Part shown: one piece after another, positions 49,001-60,965 of the stretch
Layout of the letters: every line of letters begins with the position of its first letter
How positions within the stretch are numbered: position 1 is the first letter of the stretch
Assembly: GCA_004154925.1 (NCBI GenBank)
Contig: QJNS01000030.1
Span: forward strand, 186,001-250,000
Direction of reading: 5' to 3'
DNA from: Monosporascus cannonballus
Lineage: Eukaryota; Ascomycota; Sordariomycetes; Xylariales
Length of the DNA stretch: 64,000 nucleotides
Translations under genes and position numbers: made by a program
Notes under the pieces: generated by a model
Told to the model about the DNA's origin: nothing
The model's input: the letters and a program-made list of their open reading frames with translations, nothing else
Database searches by the model: none

Positions 49001-51810
49001 GCGTTGTAGAGATATACGATATTTAATTAAAACCGAATTTCGGAAAAAAATTATATTAATATTATGTATATCATTTTTCGACCGGCGGGATGTATTAACA
49101 AGTTATAAATTATAATATTCGCTTTGTTAATTAAATATTTTTTATATTTTGTTTTTAACTTTTATCGGAATTAAATTTGTTATAACAATTAAATTAATAA
49201 AAATTTAATCTTATATGACAAAACGTAATATTTAATCGAACTAAATTTTTTTTTACAATAATTAAATTAATCGGCCCTATAAAAAACGATAATAGCGGTA
49301 TTGATTGCTTACTATGATTAACGTCGTTATATCGTATAATATATAAAAGGTATAAATAAATCTGGGCTTTTTAAAAGAAATAATAATAACTTTATAAGTT
49401 TTATTAATAAAAACGATATTAAAAAAATAATTGTTTATTATTTTTAAAAACATTAAAAACGTTATTGCCTTATAGAATATTGGCTTTATTAAGGATATTT
49501 CCGGCTTTATAATTATCTGCTAAAAAAGTTTTATTTCGTATGTTTTAATTAAAACCGTACCGTTCAATAAGTAATATAAATAAATTATGTTTCCGAATTA
49601 AGAAAATACAATATTTACGTATTATCCGTTAAATTATTTATAATATTAGGTAATATATTATTAATAAATAATAGTAAAAACGTTTTGTTAAAAATGTGCT
49701 TATTTATTAATACGTTTTAATTAAGATTTTACGATATTTCTTTTATTTATCTAGGGTAATTAAAATATTCAAAAACTATATTATACGCGATAAATATAAA
49801 TTCGGCAATATTTAACCGAAAATATATATATTTTATAAATTTGGTAAATTCGATTATTAAAAAAAACTTTTAATTAAGGTGTTCCCGAAAGCTTTATATA
49901 TATTAAATGTTTTTATTGTAAATGGTTCGTATTAAATAGGTAATCTCTGTGGAAATAACGTAAATATGCAAATATTATATATATAAAGAATAAAAGATTC
50001 GAAAAAATAGAATTTAGGCGGTTTTTATTAGAATAACGTTATTTTATTTAAACATTTACGATCCGTTTTTAAGGTTATTTATGTTTTATGTATTTCGATT
50101 ATATTATCGAGTTTATAAATACGTATAATTACAAATAAAATGTTTATTTATTTATGGAATAAAATAAAAATAAAAAGGAATTATTTTTTTATTATCTTAA
50201 TTAGTGATTTTGATTTAACTAGTCTGTATCTTTCGAATATAATCAATTATTTTCTAATTTCTATAAATAAATAAAAAATATTTCGAAAACCGATAAAATT
50301 ATTTTTCTTTAAATATATATATTTTCTGAAAAGCTTTTCGAAAAACATTATAAATATTGTTAATAATGTTTTCGTTTTCGTTAATTATATGTAATAAAAT
50401 CGAACTGTTTTTATTATATAATATAGGTTTTAATTTAGGAATACCTGGAAAATTTAATTTATTATATTTATAAAACGTATTAATAATTTTTGAGAATAAA
50501 ATCCGGAAAATATTAATTAAAAATTAATAAAAATTAATAAGTAATATTAAATCTTATTGCAATGTTTAATAAAATTATTTTATTTTATATTATTAATTAG
50601 GTCGGAATATAAATTGGTTTAACTTTTATTTTTACAAATACGGCTATAACAACGGATAAAAACGGTAATAATATTCCGTAACACGGTATTAAATCGAAAC
50701 GTTATATTACGCCTATAATTCTAAATACTAAAGTTATTATATTAAAATATCATATTATTTTATTATACTAAATTATAAAACGTAATTTATTTTAATTAAA
50801 ACTATATTATTATAAAGGTATTAATACGGTTAATTTAGTTTTTTTATTAATCGAATTATATTTTTATTAAACGTATAATAATTTTCGTATATATTTACCT
50901 TTCTTAATATATTAATATTATTTCGTAATAAGTTCGATAATAATAAAATCCCGCTTAAAAAATAAAGTAATTAATTGTTAGTAATTTTTGGAATCATATT
51001 AATTATAATTATTTAGATTTTAACAAAACGATATATAAAAATATCCCGATCGTTATTATTATAAAACCGTTTTATGTTTCGTTTCGTATTGTACGATTAT
51101 TATTTTATTTTTAAATATATAATTACTTAATTTAGAATTTTTATTTAATTAAAGGTAAATGTTTAAATAAAGCGTTAACTTTCCTTTAAAATCGTATAAA
51201 TTATATTAATTTTGAAAAATACCTTTTTCGACGAATGGCGAAATTTAGGCCTCTTTACAAAAATTCTAAATTCCTTATATAATATATTATGGTAGTTACG
51301 GATAATAAGGTTTTAATGAATAAAAGTAATGAATTTTTATTAGTTTTTCCTATAATATTAACTTAATATATAACCGTTTTTAATGCGTGAATTAAATGTT
51401 TAATTTTAGCAGTTAAATTTATTTCTTAATTTTTGTTATATAAAATCTAATTACGAATAATGTTTTCGAATCCATATATGTTCGTCGTTTTTGCCAAAAT
51501 ATTAAAATACGTATACGTATATTCTATCTTTTTAGGTTCGCGCGATAAAATTAAAAGAATTCGGATTTATCGTATTTTGAAAAAGAGGATAATAACGTAA
51601 CGGGATTAGGTCATAATTACTAAATACATTAAAGTTTAAGAATAATAAATAATTCCTAATTAAAATTATTATAATATTAATAATAAGTTTTAGTTAAAGT
51701 AATTATATATATATATATAATTATAAAAACGTATTGTTATTAACTTATTACGAATTTTGTTTTTATGAAAAAGTAAATCTATAAAACGGAACCCTTTTTT
51801 GCATAATTAT
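43011..51810. other. AT-rich RIPped desert, nothing recognised
   Basis: About 8.8 kb of extremely AT-rich sequence. I find no LTR termini, no RT, integrase or transposase landmark, no tRNA and no credible ORF. Short open frames (for example 44166-44393 minus and 48087-48275 plus) have the Asn/Ile/Lys/Tyr composition expected from AT-rich noncoding DNA. The left part could be the C-terminal portion of the helicase gene. Confidence 0.5.
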
Positions 51811-51816
51811 AATTCA

Positions 51817-51969
51817 GGCCTTGCTGGCTCGTTACGGTGATTTGGGATTTGATTGGTTAATATTTAGCGTTGTGGAGCGGTACTTGAGTGACTTTTGAAA
51901 AAAGTGGAGAAACGAGCCAGGGATGCCTGAGCTAGCTGAGGTAAGGCCGGAGCCTGTCAGGTCGTAACA
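51817..51969 (-). repeat. Lightly RIPped LTR U3 fragment with inverted repeats
   Basis: Ends GTCAGGTCGTAACA at 51969, an LTR terminus in minus orientation. Inside are complementary pairs CTGGCTCGTT (51824-51833) / AACGAGCCAG (51911-51920) and GGCCTT (51817-51822) / AAGGCC (51943-51948). This fragment cuts off the C-terminal end of the antisense ORF of element I. Confidence 0.5.
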
Positions 51970-52444
51970 CTTAGCGCCTGTTAAAGAATTTTTATTAGCA
52001 ATAACAGAATTACCCAAACTAATGGCATTCCAGTCCACAAAATCCAGAAAAGAAAATCTTTAATTTACTCTATCTCAATTAATAACGTTTACCCTACCCA
52101 AAGCTTATACCTCGATTATAAATTTTAATTCTAAGTAAGCAAAGTTGTTAAATTCGTTTAACGACTAAAGGGCCCGGTTAACAAATTTGGTATTTTCGGA
52201 TTAATAAAATTAATGCTGTCGCCGTATACGAAAAAATCGCGCTAAAAATTCAACTATGGCTTTTTCCGCCGTTAATTTCTTTTTCTTTAATCGACGAACT
52301 CCGGTGATATAACGATTGCTTATAAATATAGGAATTTTATTTTTATTATAGGAACGCTTTTTACCTGGGTATTTTTTGTAACGTAATACCTTTTTTATTA
52401 TTTAACAATTAAGGTATCGGAAAAAAACAAAAAATGTAAGGCAT
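51970..52444 (-). pseudogene. Antisense ORF of element I (decayed, frameshifted)
   Basis: Starts near MPYIFCFF (ATG at 52444), matching the MPY-x-F start of the Zn-cluster domain in E and F; the later cysteines are lost to decay or frameshift. The downstream frame reads EKAIVEFLARFFRIRRQ and, nearer the end, VDWNAISLGNSVIANKNSLTG. This aligns with the C-termini of the F and G copies (W-SNSVVASKSFLI; VDWDAPVVTGKSFLIG). It identifies 51970-52597 as the 3' end of a fifth element (I) whose 3' LTR starts at 52598. Confidence 0.55.
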
Positions 52445-52597
52445 AATAACGGAATGTTTAAACTTAATTAAGTTAATTAAGGTAATTCGTGAAGTAATTT
52501 TGTGGGAACGAAACTTAAAAATACAAAAAGCTATAATGAAAATAAAGTATTTACTAAAAAAAAGGTTAAGACTGAGATTTTGAGGGAAAAGAAATTA

Positions 52598-53020
52598 TAT
52601 TACGATTTAACGGATTACGGCCTCCAAAAACGTGTAAGATAATGGATAGCTGTGATCTGAGTGAGGTGATCTCCGACCAGTCGTAGAGCAGATTCCAAGA
52701 AGTGAGTGTATTAGGTTACTTCCATCTGGCATTTCCCACTAGCTGCTAGATGGTGGATTTATATTAGTTAGTAGGTCGGTGGCTGATCGGTGGCTGGTCG
52801 GCTACCAGCCTCATCTTCATAGGGGCTGTATTCTCACAAAACGGTCCCCGACAAAAATAAGCCAAAAAAAGATAACGGGTTAAATTACGTATTAAATTAC
52901 TAATTGCCCAGTAATAATTTAATAAATCGATACAGAATATATACGTTTGTTATTTCTATAATTTAAATAACATTAATTTGTAATACTGATTAATATTAAT
53001 CGTTTGTAATATAATTTTAA
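52598..53020 (+). repeat. 3' LTR of element I, left part, interrupted by a solo LTR
   Basis: Starts TATTACGATTTAACGG (ancestral TGTTACGACTTAACGG), after a purine-rich tract (GAGGGAAAAG). It is broken at 52633-52838 by a solo LTR of the D family and at 53021 by element G. It continues at 59776-59898. With both insertions and duplications removed the LTR is about 335 bp. Confidence 0.7.
52633..52838 (-). repeat. Solo LTR of the D family with target-site duplication
   Basis: 206 bp, TGTAAGATAATGGATAGC to GGGGCTGTATTCTCACA on the plus strand, same length as the LTRs of D but inverted. It is flanked by perfect AAACG duplications (52628-52632 and 52839-52843), so a full element inserted here and recombined out between its LTRs. 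It retains far more CpA than either LTR of D. Confidence 0.92.
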
Positions 53021-53395
53021 TGTTACTACCCAACAAGCTTTGGCCTTAAGAAACAGTCAAACAAGGATCATACGGGCCATTCCCGGAGTTACGTAGCGGT
53101 AATCATTGCTAAGCCGTTAATTATCAGTAATTAGAGGTGACCTTAGGTGATCATGATTACCACTAGTTGCGTAATCATAAGTAATCAAGGCAAAAGAAAT
53201 AAGAAATATACATTTATTAATTCCATAATTTAAATAGCTTTAGCTTATAATATACTAGTGTTACTTAAAGCACCCTTGGTATTACAAAACGTAATACGAT
53301 TATTATATTTATTATTTAAATTCTTATAATACTCCTATTAACATAAACCCGTACGACTAAGGTTTAATAGTTGGTTAAACCTTTAATTCGTTATA
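53021..53395 (+). repeat. 5' LTR of element G
   Basis: 375 bp, TGTTACTACCCAACAAGC to AATTCGTTATA. The U3 holds GGTAATCATTGC, GTAATTAGAGGTGACC and related GTGATCA-type repeats. Confidence 0.88.
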
Positions 53396-56300
53396 CGTTA
53401 TAAGCTTTTATTTAGTAATACCGTCAAACTTTAAGTAATATAAATTAACGTTATATCCACCAGTAAGCAGCCCGAATAACCTATTTACCAAATCCTTAAT
53501 TACCCGGACATTAAAATGGAATTTAAGAAGGAAAAAAAAGCCTTGCCTTTTTCGCAAAGAAATTCTTCGATAATTGGATGTTATGAACAAACGCATCCTT
53601 TAATTTAAAAAAAATAATAATAACCTTACGATATCTTTTTCGGCAGCTTATGAGAAACTTAAAAAGAAAAAAAATCTCCCGAAATGAGAAAACCTTTTCG
53701 AATAAGCTAAATTATTTAGCTAAATTCTATTAAAAAACCCGGAAACGTTTTTAAACCTTTTAAACTAAAACTTTTCGACAGAACTTCGATTAAGTTTTAA
53801 TTGTTTTTAATTTAGTACCGAACATATTTTAGATATTTTCCTATTTAATTTATGACGCCTATTACGTGAATGTAATTCGAAAGCGGACAATTTACCGGAA
53901 ATACGGCTATTTAATTCGAACCCGTTATAAAAAAATAAGTTATTTTGTTAATTAAAAAAAGAAACCCAAAAGTAATGCAAATTTATAACGATTACGAATA
54001 ATTTAAATAGGCATTAGCAAAAGCTTTCGAAATAATAAACAAAAACCGAAATATAGATTTAATAATTACGATAAAAAAGATTAATATCTAATTACGATAG
54101 TACGTTAATTCAATTAGCTCTTAAAGTAAATTAAAAATAAACAATATTAATAACTAAGTTCTTTAACGGTTTACAAAAATGCAAAAAGAACTTTTTAAGT
54201 TGAACCAGCTTAATCATTTATTAAATTATATCGTTATAGCAATTAAAATTCACGATCGATAATACGTCTAGCATATAAAAGGTACCAAAAGAAAAAATAA
54301 TAATAAACCCCGATATATGGCCAATATTAATGTTCCTTGATATAATAACACTTTTAACTACATAGAACTAAAACTTATCAAGTTAAAGGTTATTTATAAG
54401 AAAGATAAAAGCCAAATTAAATACTATAATTGTAATGAAATGGGAAAGAAGGTATCGTAATATACAGCACTTAAAAAACCCTGTTAAAATAATTGAAAAC
54501 TAATACTTGAAAGATAATCCAGAAAAAATCAAAAAGATAAAGACAAATCCATTAACATAATCCAGCTTAAATACATATTAAGTTCTCCATAGCGAAAAGC
54601 CCAATAAGGGCTATTATAATAAAAGATTCGCCGCAAAATACGCAAAATCATAAAACTAGCGTAATAGGTAATATAAGCATAACAAAAAGTATTATAAGGA
54701 TAATTACCTAAATACCAAGATTAGACGGAAAAAATCTATCCCGGAATACCCGATCGATACGGCAAAATATACGCCATATACTATCGCTAACAAAAATATC
54801 TCGATTACGAAATATAATATATTTACGTACAAATTACCCGTATATATTATAACGGATTCGATTTTTTAAACCGTATCAGAAATAACAAAAATAATAAACA
54901 ATAATATCGATAATTTCGAACTATGACTCAAGAAAATATTTGATAATTAGCCGAAACAAAAAAATAACCCGAAAAAAAATATTCGCAAAAAAACCTTTTT
55001 TATTATTATTAATAATATAATTACCAAACGGAAAAAAAGTTAATCTAGCGTACGGTAAAAAGGTACTATTAAAAAACTATTACGGATCTTTATTTTTAAT
55101 TAATACTTATTTTAAAGCCTTAAAAAATAATTAAAAAAGAATACGTTAATTTATAAGAAATCTTTAAACCGATAATTAAAATAATATATAATATAATTCA
55201 ATTATAAATATAAAAAAATAATTTATTCGACAAGAAAAAAATTATAATAAAATTAAAAAAATTTGATATAATTCGAAAGAACAGTACGCCGACAATAATA
55301 ACAAATTTAACAACTTAATACATTAAACGAAAAAATATAAACGAAATTCCACAAATTCAAAGAAAAGTTAAAAGAAAATAATTACCTGTAAAAAAGCCAC
55401 AAAATAATAAAATCTAAAAAATTAAAAGAAAATTCCTAAAAAAAACTTTAAACTTAACAATAAAGATTATTAATAACCTTATTATTTTAAATATACGAAT
55501 TAAAACATATTAATATACTATAATAATAAATTACGGAATTCTAAGCGGACATTGTATTACATTATATATAGTTAATAACCTTAAATTAATATAAAAATAT
55601 AAATTAAAACCCTATATAATAACGCATGCCGAAAGTTAAAAATTCGTTTACGATAACGGAAAAATTATACGCGAACTTAATTATCTCGAAATTTTTATTT
55701 AAAAACGATACGAGACAATAAATTTTAATATTATTTTATTTAAGAATTACGATATACTCTTAAGATTATTATCAATACGCCAATACGGGATTTTAATTAA
55801 CGGTAAAAACGGTTAAATAAAGTTTATTTTATTTTTTATTAATAAACCAAAAAAAAATTTAATATTCAATTAATAATAACGACAAATATAAACATAAAAA
55901 TACGACAGAAGCCTTATTACCCATAAGGACAAAATATAAAAAAAATAATTATTAAGAAAAGTTACGACGTATTGTTATTATTATTAAAACGAAACTAAAG
56001 TAATTAAATAACGATCGGGAATAACAAAAATAAAAGCTTAAAAGAAAATAAAGATTTAATTAATATATTCTTATAATATTACAGATATAAGCAAATTTTG
56101 AAAAAGAAATTTAATACGAAATTATCGGAATATAGCAAATAAAATTATAAAATAATTCTTAAAAAAGGATTTTCGACAAAGTTTTACCTCATTTATAATT
56201 TTAACGGAAATAAATTACGTATTTTCAAAAGGTACCTAGAAAATCGGTTATAAAAAAATTAAATTAGATTTTCGAAATTACCAGAAAGTTATCTTACATT

Positions 56301-58745
56301 CTTAATACCGAAAAAAAGGGAAATTACGATTTATAATTAATTAGCGACAATTAAATAATATTATTATTAAAAATAAAATATTATTACCCTTAATTACAGA
56401 AATAAAAAACCGATTTTACGCAATCAAATAATTCATAATATTCGATTTTAGGAATAAATATAACTTTATTAATATTAAAAAAAATACAAATAAAAAATAA
56501 TTTTTGAAACGAAATACGGATTATTTAAATATTTAGTTAGATTAATAAGATTTATAAATATATTAATACCTTTTAACAGATAACAAATTATATATTACGA
56601 AAACACGTTAATATTTTCGTCGTTTACTGTCCTAACGATATTTTTATTTTCTTAAAAACAAAAAAAACATATATAAAATATATTTATAAAGTTATTTATT
56701 AACGCAAAAAAAAATTTAATTCCATAAATAAGAAATAGAATATCTGGGACATATTATTACCTTAAAAGATATCAGAATAGATTTTAAAAAAATCGCTATA
56801 ATTATAAAATTAAAAATGCTAATAACGATTAAAAAATACACATATTCTTTAAATTCGCTGATTATTACAAAACATGTATTCGAAATTTTAACAAAATAAT
56901 TATATCCTTAACGAATTTTACAAAAAAGAAAGTTTAAATAAATGCTAAAAACGGAAATAAATGTTTTAAAATATTAAAAAGGTAATTGCTAATAAGTTAA
57001 TATTAATTATATACAACCTAAACCTTTTCGTTAAATTAAAAACCGATATTTCGGATTACGTATTAGGCGTAATAATCGGATAACGAAACAATTAAAGCAA
57101 ATTCTACCTTATTATATTTTTTTCGTATAAATTAAAAAAAACCGAATTTAATTCCGGTATTCCAAATAAACAATCCGTAATTGTTATTATAGAATTTCGA
57201 GAATTCAAATACTTTCTAAAGGGAAACTTATACCAGGTTAAGAATTACACAGATTATCAAAATCTTACCCGATTTATTATAATTAAGAAACTTATAGAAG
57301 GATAATTTCGTTATATAAAAAAGTTAACGAACTTCGATTTTGTTATTATTTACAGAAAAAGCTTAAAGAATAACAAAGCAAATACCTTAAGCAGGCAGCT
57401 AAACCTTAAGAAGAAATTAGTTAAAATCAGCTATATAATTTGCGACATTATTACAAAAAAATATTTACGCCCGTAATAAATTACGACAATTCGGGCAGTA
57501 CCTTTTGATATGTACCGGAAAATTTAACAATACAATAATAATCTCCTAAAGGACCAAAAAATAAAAAGATATAAGTTATAAAAAATACCAGAAAGATTAA
57601 GTACAAAAAATATACAAATATCGGTTATATAAATATCCAGGAATCCATAAAACCTTAAAACAACTTTGACGTATATATTTTTTTTAAAAAGAATTAACGG
57701 TATAAAAAATTATACAGTGATATAATACTTGCGCCGAAATAAAATTTTAATTACGGAAATATATTATAATAATATTTTCGTAATTATCTACCGACTTACG
57801 AACCTTTCTTATTTTGTACTATATTGCGAAAATACCAACGCCGAAAAAATAATATATTTTTTCAAAAATATTTTCAATATATATGGATTATTAATAAATA
57901 TTATCTTAAATAAAAGATCGATATTCGTATTTAAGCTTTCGTAAAGCCTAATAACATAAATCGGTTTAAATGATAAGTTATTTAACGTATTTAAATCTTA
58001 AACGGATAAATAAACGAAATAAATAAATTAAAATTTGAAAATTTACTTACGGCACTACATTAATTACGAACAAAATAATTAGGTTAAGAAATTACTAATT
58101 ACGTAATTAACTTATAATATTAATTATTATAAAAATATTAAAATAATATTAATAAACGTAAATTTTGGTTTTATTCTAGAAATTCACAAAAACGTAGGCG
58201 ACAATAATTTAATCAATATTAAACAATCCTTACGTCAAAGTAGTTACGACCGCTTCATTAAAAAATAAAAATGGAATTAAAATTCGTCTAAAATCAAATA
58301 AGCAAATATTACAATTAAAAAAGGTTAAAAAAAACTAATTTTCGAAAAAGAAGAAATAGTTTTTCTCGTTATTAAAAATATTTAAAAAAATGACTTAATA
58401 TAAAATTCATTTTTAAATATATCGGTTTATATAAAATCGCCAAAAAATCTTAAAGAATAATTATTGATTAAAACTTCCATTAAAAGTTAAACTTTATCCA
58501 ACTTTTTTTGTTTTTTTATTCGAGTTAATAGCGGATATAATCAAAATATATGCGGTATAAAACAAGACGGAAATGGAAAATAAATAAGTATACGAAATAA
58601 AAAAGATTTTCGATATACGAAAACAAAACGGACTTACCTAGTACCTAATTAAATAAAAAAAGCACCCGGATTTCGAAAATATTTAAAAACCTGCCAAAAA
58701 CTTTATTAGCGCCTAGTACCTATTAAAAAACTTTTACCAGTAACG
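53396..58745 (+). pseudogene. RIP-degraded gag-pol of element G
   Basis: Landmarks in order: a gag zinc knuckle remnant near 54430-54480 (YYNCNEMGKKVS, ancestral C-Y-N-C-x4-H); RT near 56610-56660 (VVYCPNDIFIFLKTKK, one catalytic aspartate left); and an integrase core open frame at 57729-57944 (YRLTNLSYF...NTNAEKIIYFF...IYGLLINIILNKRSIFVF), which aligns with VDRLTK-x2-F...GLP-x2-IISDRGS-x-F. The catalytic Asp of the last block is mutated. The pol C-terminus near 58680-58745 overlaps the antisense gene. Confidence 0.82.
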
Positions 58746-59323
58746 ACGGGCGCGTCCCAGTCGACGACCGACCAGTTAATAACCGGGATGTCGGGCCAGT
58801 CGGCCGCAATTTACGTTAACATAACAGCCGTAACGGCGGCCTCCAGCTATTCCTATTCTTGACTCTTTTATTCCTTTAATTTATCTAGGGATTAAAACTG
58901 ACGTTATATTATGGTAACGCCTTTTAAACGAATTAACGCCTTTTGCTTACGTGAACAAATAAAACGGGAAAAGGTTTTATTTATTTTTTCCTAATAACGA
59001 CGTTAAACCTTAAGATAAAGCCGTTAAAGCGTTAATAATTGTTCCTTAACAAACGTTTTTTCCCTTTCCAAGCGTTAATATTTCCGACGAATATTTTATA
59101 AGAAAAAAATAAATATGCCGGTACTATCGCAAAATTAATTTCGATGAATATATTCCTTATATTTTAAAATGTTTTCCATTTTTTCATACCTTATATTTTT
59201 CAAAAAATAATAAAAGCAAAACAAAATTTGGCATCCGAATTTATCTAAAACTTTTATGAGGTTAACACGATAAACGGTAAAAGAATAAGGAACGCGACGA
59301 ATTTTCGAAATACGAAACGACAT
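58706..59323 (-). pseudogene. Antisense Zn2Cys6-type ORF of element G (206 codons in one frame)
   Basis: The most informative copy: 618 bases in a single frame from ATG (59323) to TAA (58706-58708). It is broken by twelve in-frame TAA/TAG codons, several at positions where glutamine is likely. Residues 1-30 are basic/hydrophobic (MSFRISKIRRVPYSFTVYRV). A cluster follows: C36-x2-Y39-x6-Y46-x8-Y55-x2-Y58-x6-C65-D66. With tyrosines as RIPped cysteines this is C-x2-C-x6-C-x8-C-x2-C-x6-C, the Zn(II)2Cys6 spacing. Residues of about 75-160 are rich in Arg, Lys, Leu and Gln/stop, suggesting a coiled coil. The C-terminus reads AADWPDIPVINW, then VDWDAPVVTGKSFLIG. The end overlaps the last codons of pol in antisense. 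A DNA- or RNA-binding regulator is the natural inference from the cluster; function is unknown. Confidence 0.78.
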
Positions 59324-59394
59324 AATTTAAAAAAAAGATACTTACCAAATGACAAAATTATTTAAGGACAAGATTTTTAAGAAAAAGAAAATTG

Positions 59395-59770
59395 TATTAC
59401 GACCCAATAAATTTCGACCTCAAAAAACGGTCAAATAAGGATTATACGGGCTATTTTCGGAATCACAAAATGGTAATCACGGCCAAGCCGATAATTATCA
59501 GTGATCAAAGGTAACCATAAATAATCATAATTATTACCATTTACATAATTATAAATAATTAAGCTAAAAAGACATAAAATGTATAAGCTTTTTAATTCTA
59601 TAATTAAAATAGTTCTAGTTTGTAATATAATATCGTTATCTAAGGCATTTTTGGTATTACGAAACGTAAGACGATTACTATATTTATTGCTCAGATTTTC
59701 ACGATACTTCTGCTAACATAAACCCGTACAACTAAGGTTTTATAGTTGGTTAAACCCCTAGCTCGTCACA
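59395..59770 (+). repeat. 3' LTR of element G
   Basis: 376 bp, TATTACGACCCAATAAATTTC to TAGCTCGTCACA. It is collinear with the 5' LTR, with RIP-type transitions. Confidence 0.88.
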
Positions 59771-59775
59771 TTTGG

Positions 59776-59898
59776 TATCTTTGGTATTAAGAGACGTAAT
59801 ACGTTACTGTATTTATTGCTTAATATTCTACGATACTTTCGCCAACATAAACTCGCACAACTAAGGTTTAATATTTGGTTAAACCGCCTAGCCGTCAC
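59776..59898 (+). repeat. 3' LTR of element I, right part
   Basis: Resumes at TATCTTTGGTATTAAGAGACG and ends GCCTAGCCGTCACA at 59898. It is the border with the second GC-balanced island. Confidence 0.7.
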
Positions 59899-60133
59899 AG
59901 CCTACTTACGCTTCTTATATCTTCCAGCCTTTTAATATAAGTATATTTGCCACCCTGAAACGGAGGTATCGTTACTGGTTCCGCAAACGCTATTACGGAC
60001 GGACTTCCGAAACTACAGATAAAACCGACTGCCTTTGGGCGTTCGCAAAGGCGTGGGAAAAGGTTATGATGACCTCAAAGTATATCATAAAGGCTGGGAA
60101 CCAATAGGTTTGCGTCCTATTAACAAAAGGAAG

Positions 60134-60508
60134 ATGTTGAACAACAGGTACGTCAGGGAAGAGGGGGCGATGGCGAATGCACCCGTCCCAAGATCGATTC
60201 GTACCCCAGAAGGCCCTGATTTCTTTGGCCAAATGGCTGCTTTAGGTGTCAAAACGCCCAAATTTTCTAGGGAATTAGCCCGGCTCGAAAAATCCCTGGT
60301 AGGAGTTGATCTAATGTCACACTTACTAGGGAGTAGATACACAGCTCTTGAGAGTTTATTAACTTGTAGGAAGCTAGGAAGTGGCGATCCCACTTGTTAT
60401 AGGCGATCCACTGATATAGGGCTTCGGAAAGGAACAACAATCACCCGAAAACCCCAGCTAGGGGTGCCCTTTTCCATAATACACCCCCTGATATTTCTGT
60501 GGCTATAA
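60134..60508 (+). CDS. Uncharacterised ORF in the second island (partial or pseudogene possible)
   Basis: A frame open from at least 60035 with ATGs at 60134 and 60170. From 60134 it gives 124 codons and ends TAA at 60506-60508. The sequence is basic and Leu-rich (RSIRTPEGPDFFGQMAALGV, KFSRELARLEKSLVG) with no motif I recognise and no signal peptide. Composition is clearly different from the surrounding RIPped DNA. An overlapping upstream open stretch in another frame suggests either a split exon or a frameshifted fragment of a larger gene. Transfer from another genome compartment, including mitochondrial DNA, cannot be excluded. Function unknown. Confidence 0.25.
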   Translation: MLNNRYVREEGAMANAPVPRSIRTPEGPDFFGQMAALGVKTPKFSRELARLEKSLVGVDLMSHLLGSRYTALESLLTCRKLGSGDPTCYRRSTDIGLRKGTTITRKPQLGVPFSIIHPLIFLWL

Positions 60509-60924
60509 CAGAAGGATTACCCCATAAGCACTCTCCAAATCTAACGCTTTCGTGAAATTATATAGAATAAATAATATATATGGAGCTTTATGGTTCGTGG
60601 TAATGATAAATGTTAAAGTTGCGATTATAGGCATAATTTTCCCGGACGTACCCCCTTTTAAAGAACCGGTTCCCAAGGGTATAAATCGATTAATCGGAGG
60701 TATAATATGCGTTTTTTTATTACTGCGCTAGGCATCCTTACGGACGAGATATTTCGGGTAAGGATATATATATATATAAAGTGATAAGTTATTCTATATC
60801 CGATTTTAGGTGGTACTTAATTATTAATAAGATCGTGTCAGATATAAGGGATATCAGTTAGGTGTGTTCATGACTAGTTGCAAGTGCTCTAGAACGGGCA
60901 CTGCACTTTAAGGTGATCTAGTCC

Positions 60925-60942
60925 CGGAACATATATGTTCCG
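60925..60942. repeat. Perfect 18-bp palindrome next to the LTR of element H
   Basis: CGGAACATATATGTTCCG, reading the same on both strands, 24 bp before the LTR start at 60966. Such a site could bind a dimeric regulator; that is inference only. Confidence 0.6.
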
Positions 60943-60965
60943 ATCAGAGGGAATCTTCCGTATAT

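Larger units (their letters stand above)
53021..59770 (+). mobile_element. Complete Ty3/Gypsy retrotransposon G
   Basis: A 6750-bp element with LTRs at 53021-53395 and 59395-59770. The flanking pentamers are TTTAA (53016-53020) and TTTGG (59771-59775), consistent with a TTTGG duplication in which one copy was RIPped (G to A). It is inserted within the LTR of element I. Gag-pol is plus-strand and the antisense ORF sits before the 3' LTR. Confidence 0.88.
59899..60965. other. Second GC-balanced island
   Basis: Not RIPped, between the LTR of element I and the LTR of element H. It contains the ORF at 60134-60508 and, in another frame, an open stretch about 59913-60107 (RRYRYWFRKRYYGRTS...). A hairpin ATCCTTAC / GTAAGGAT (about 60738-60770) and an 18-bp perfect palindrome are also present. 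It becomes more AT-rich after 60540. Confidence 0.5.
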
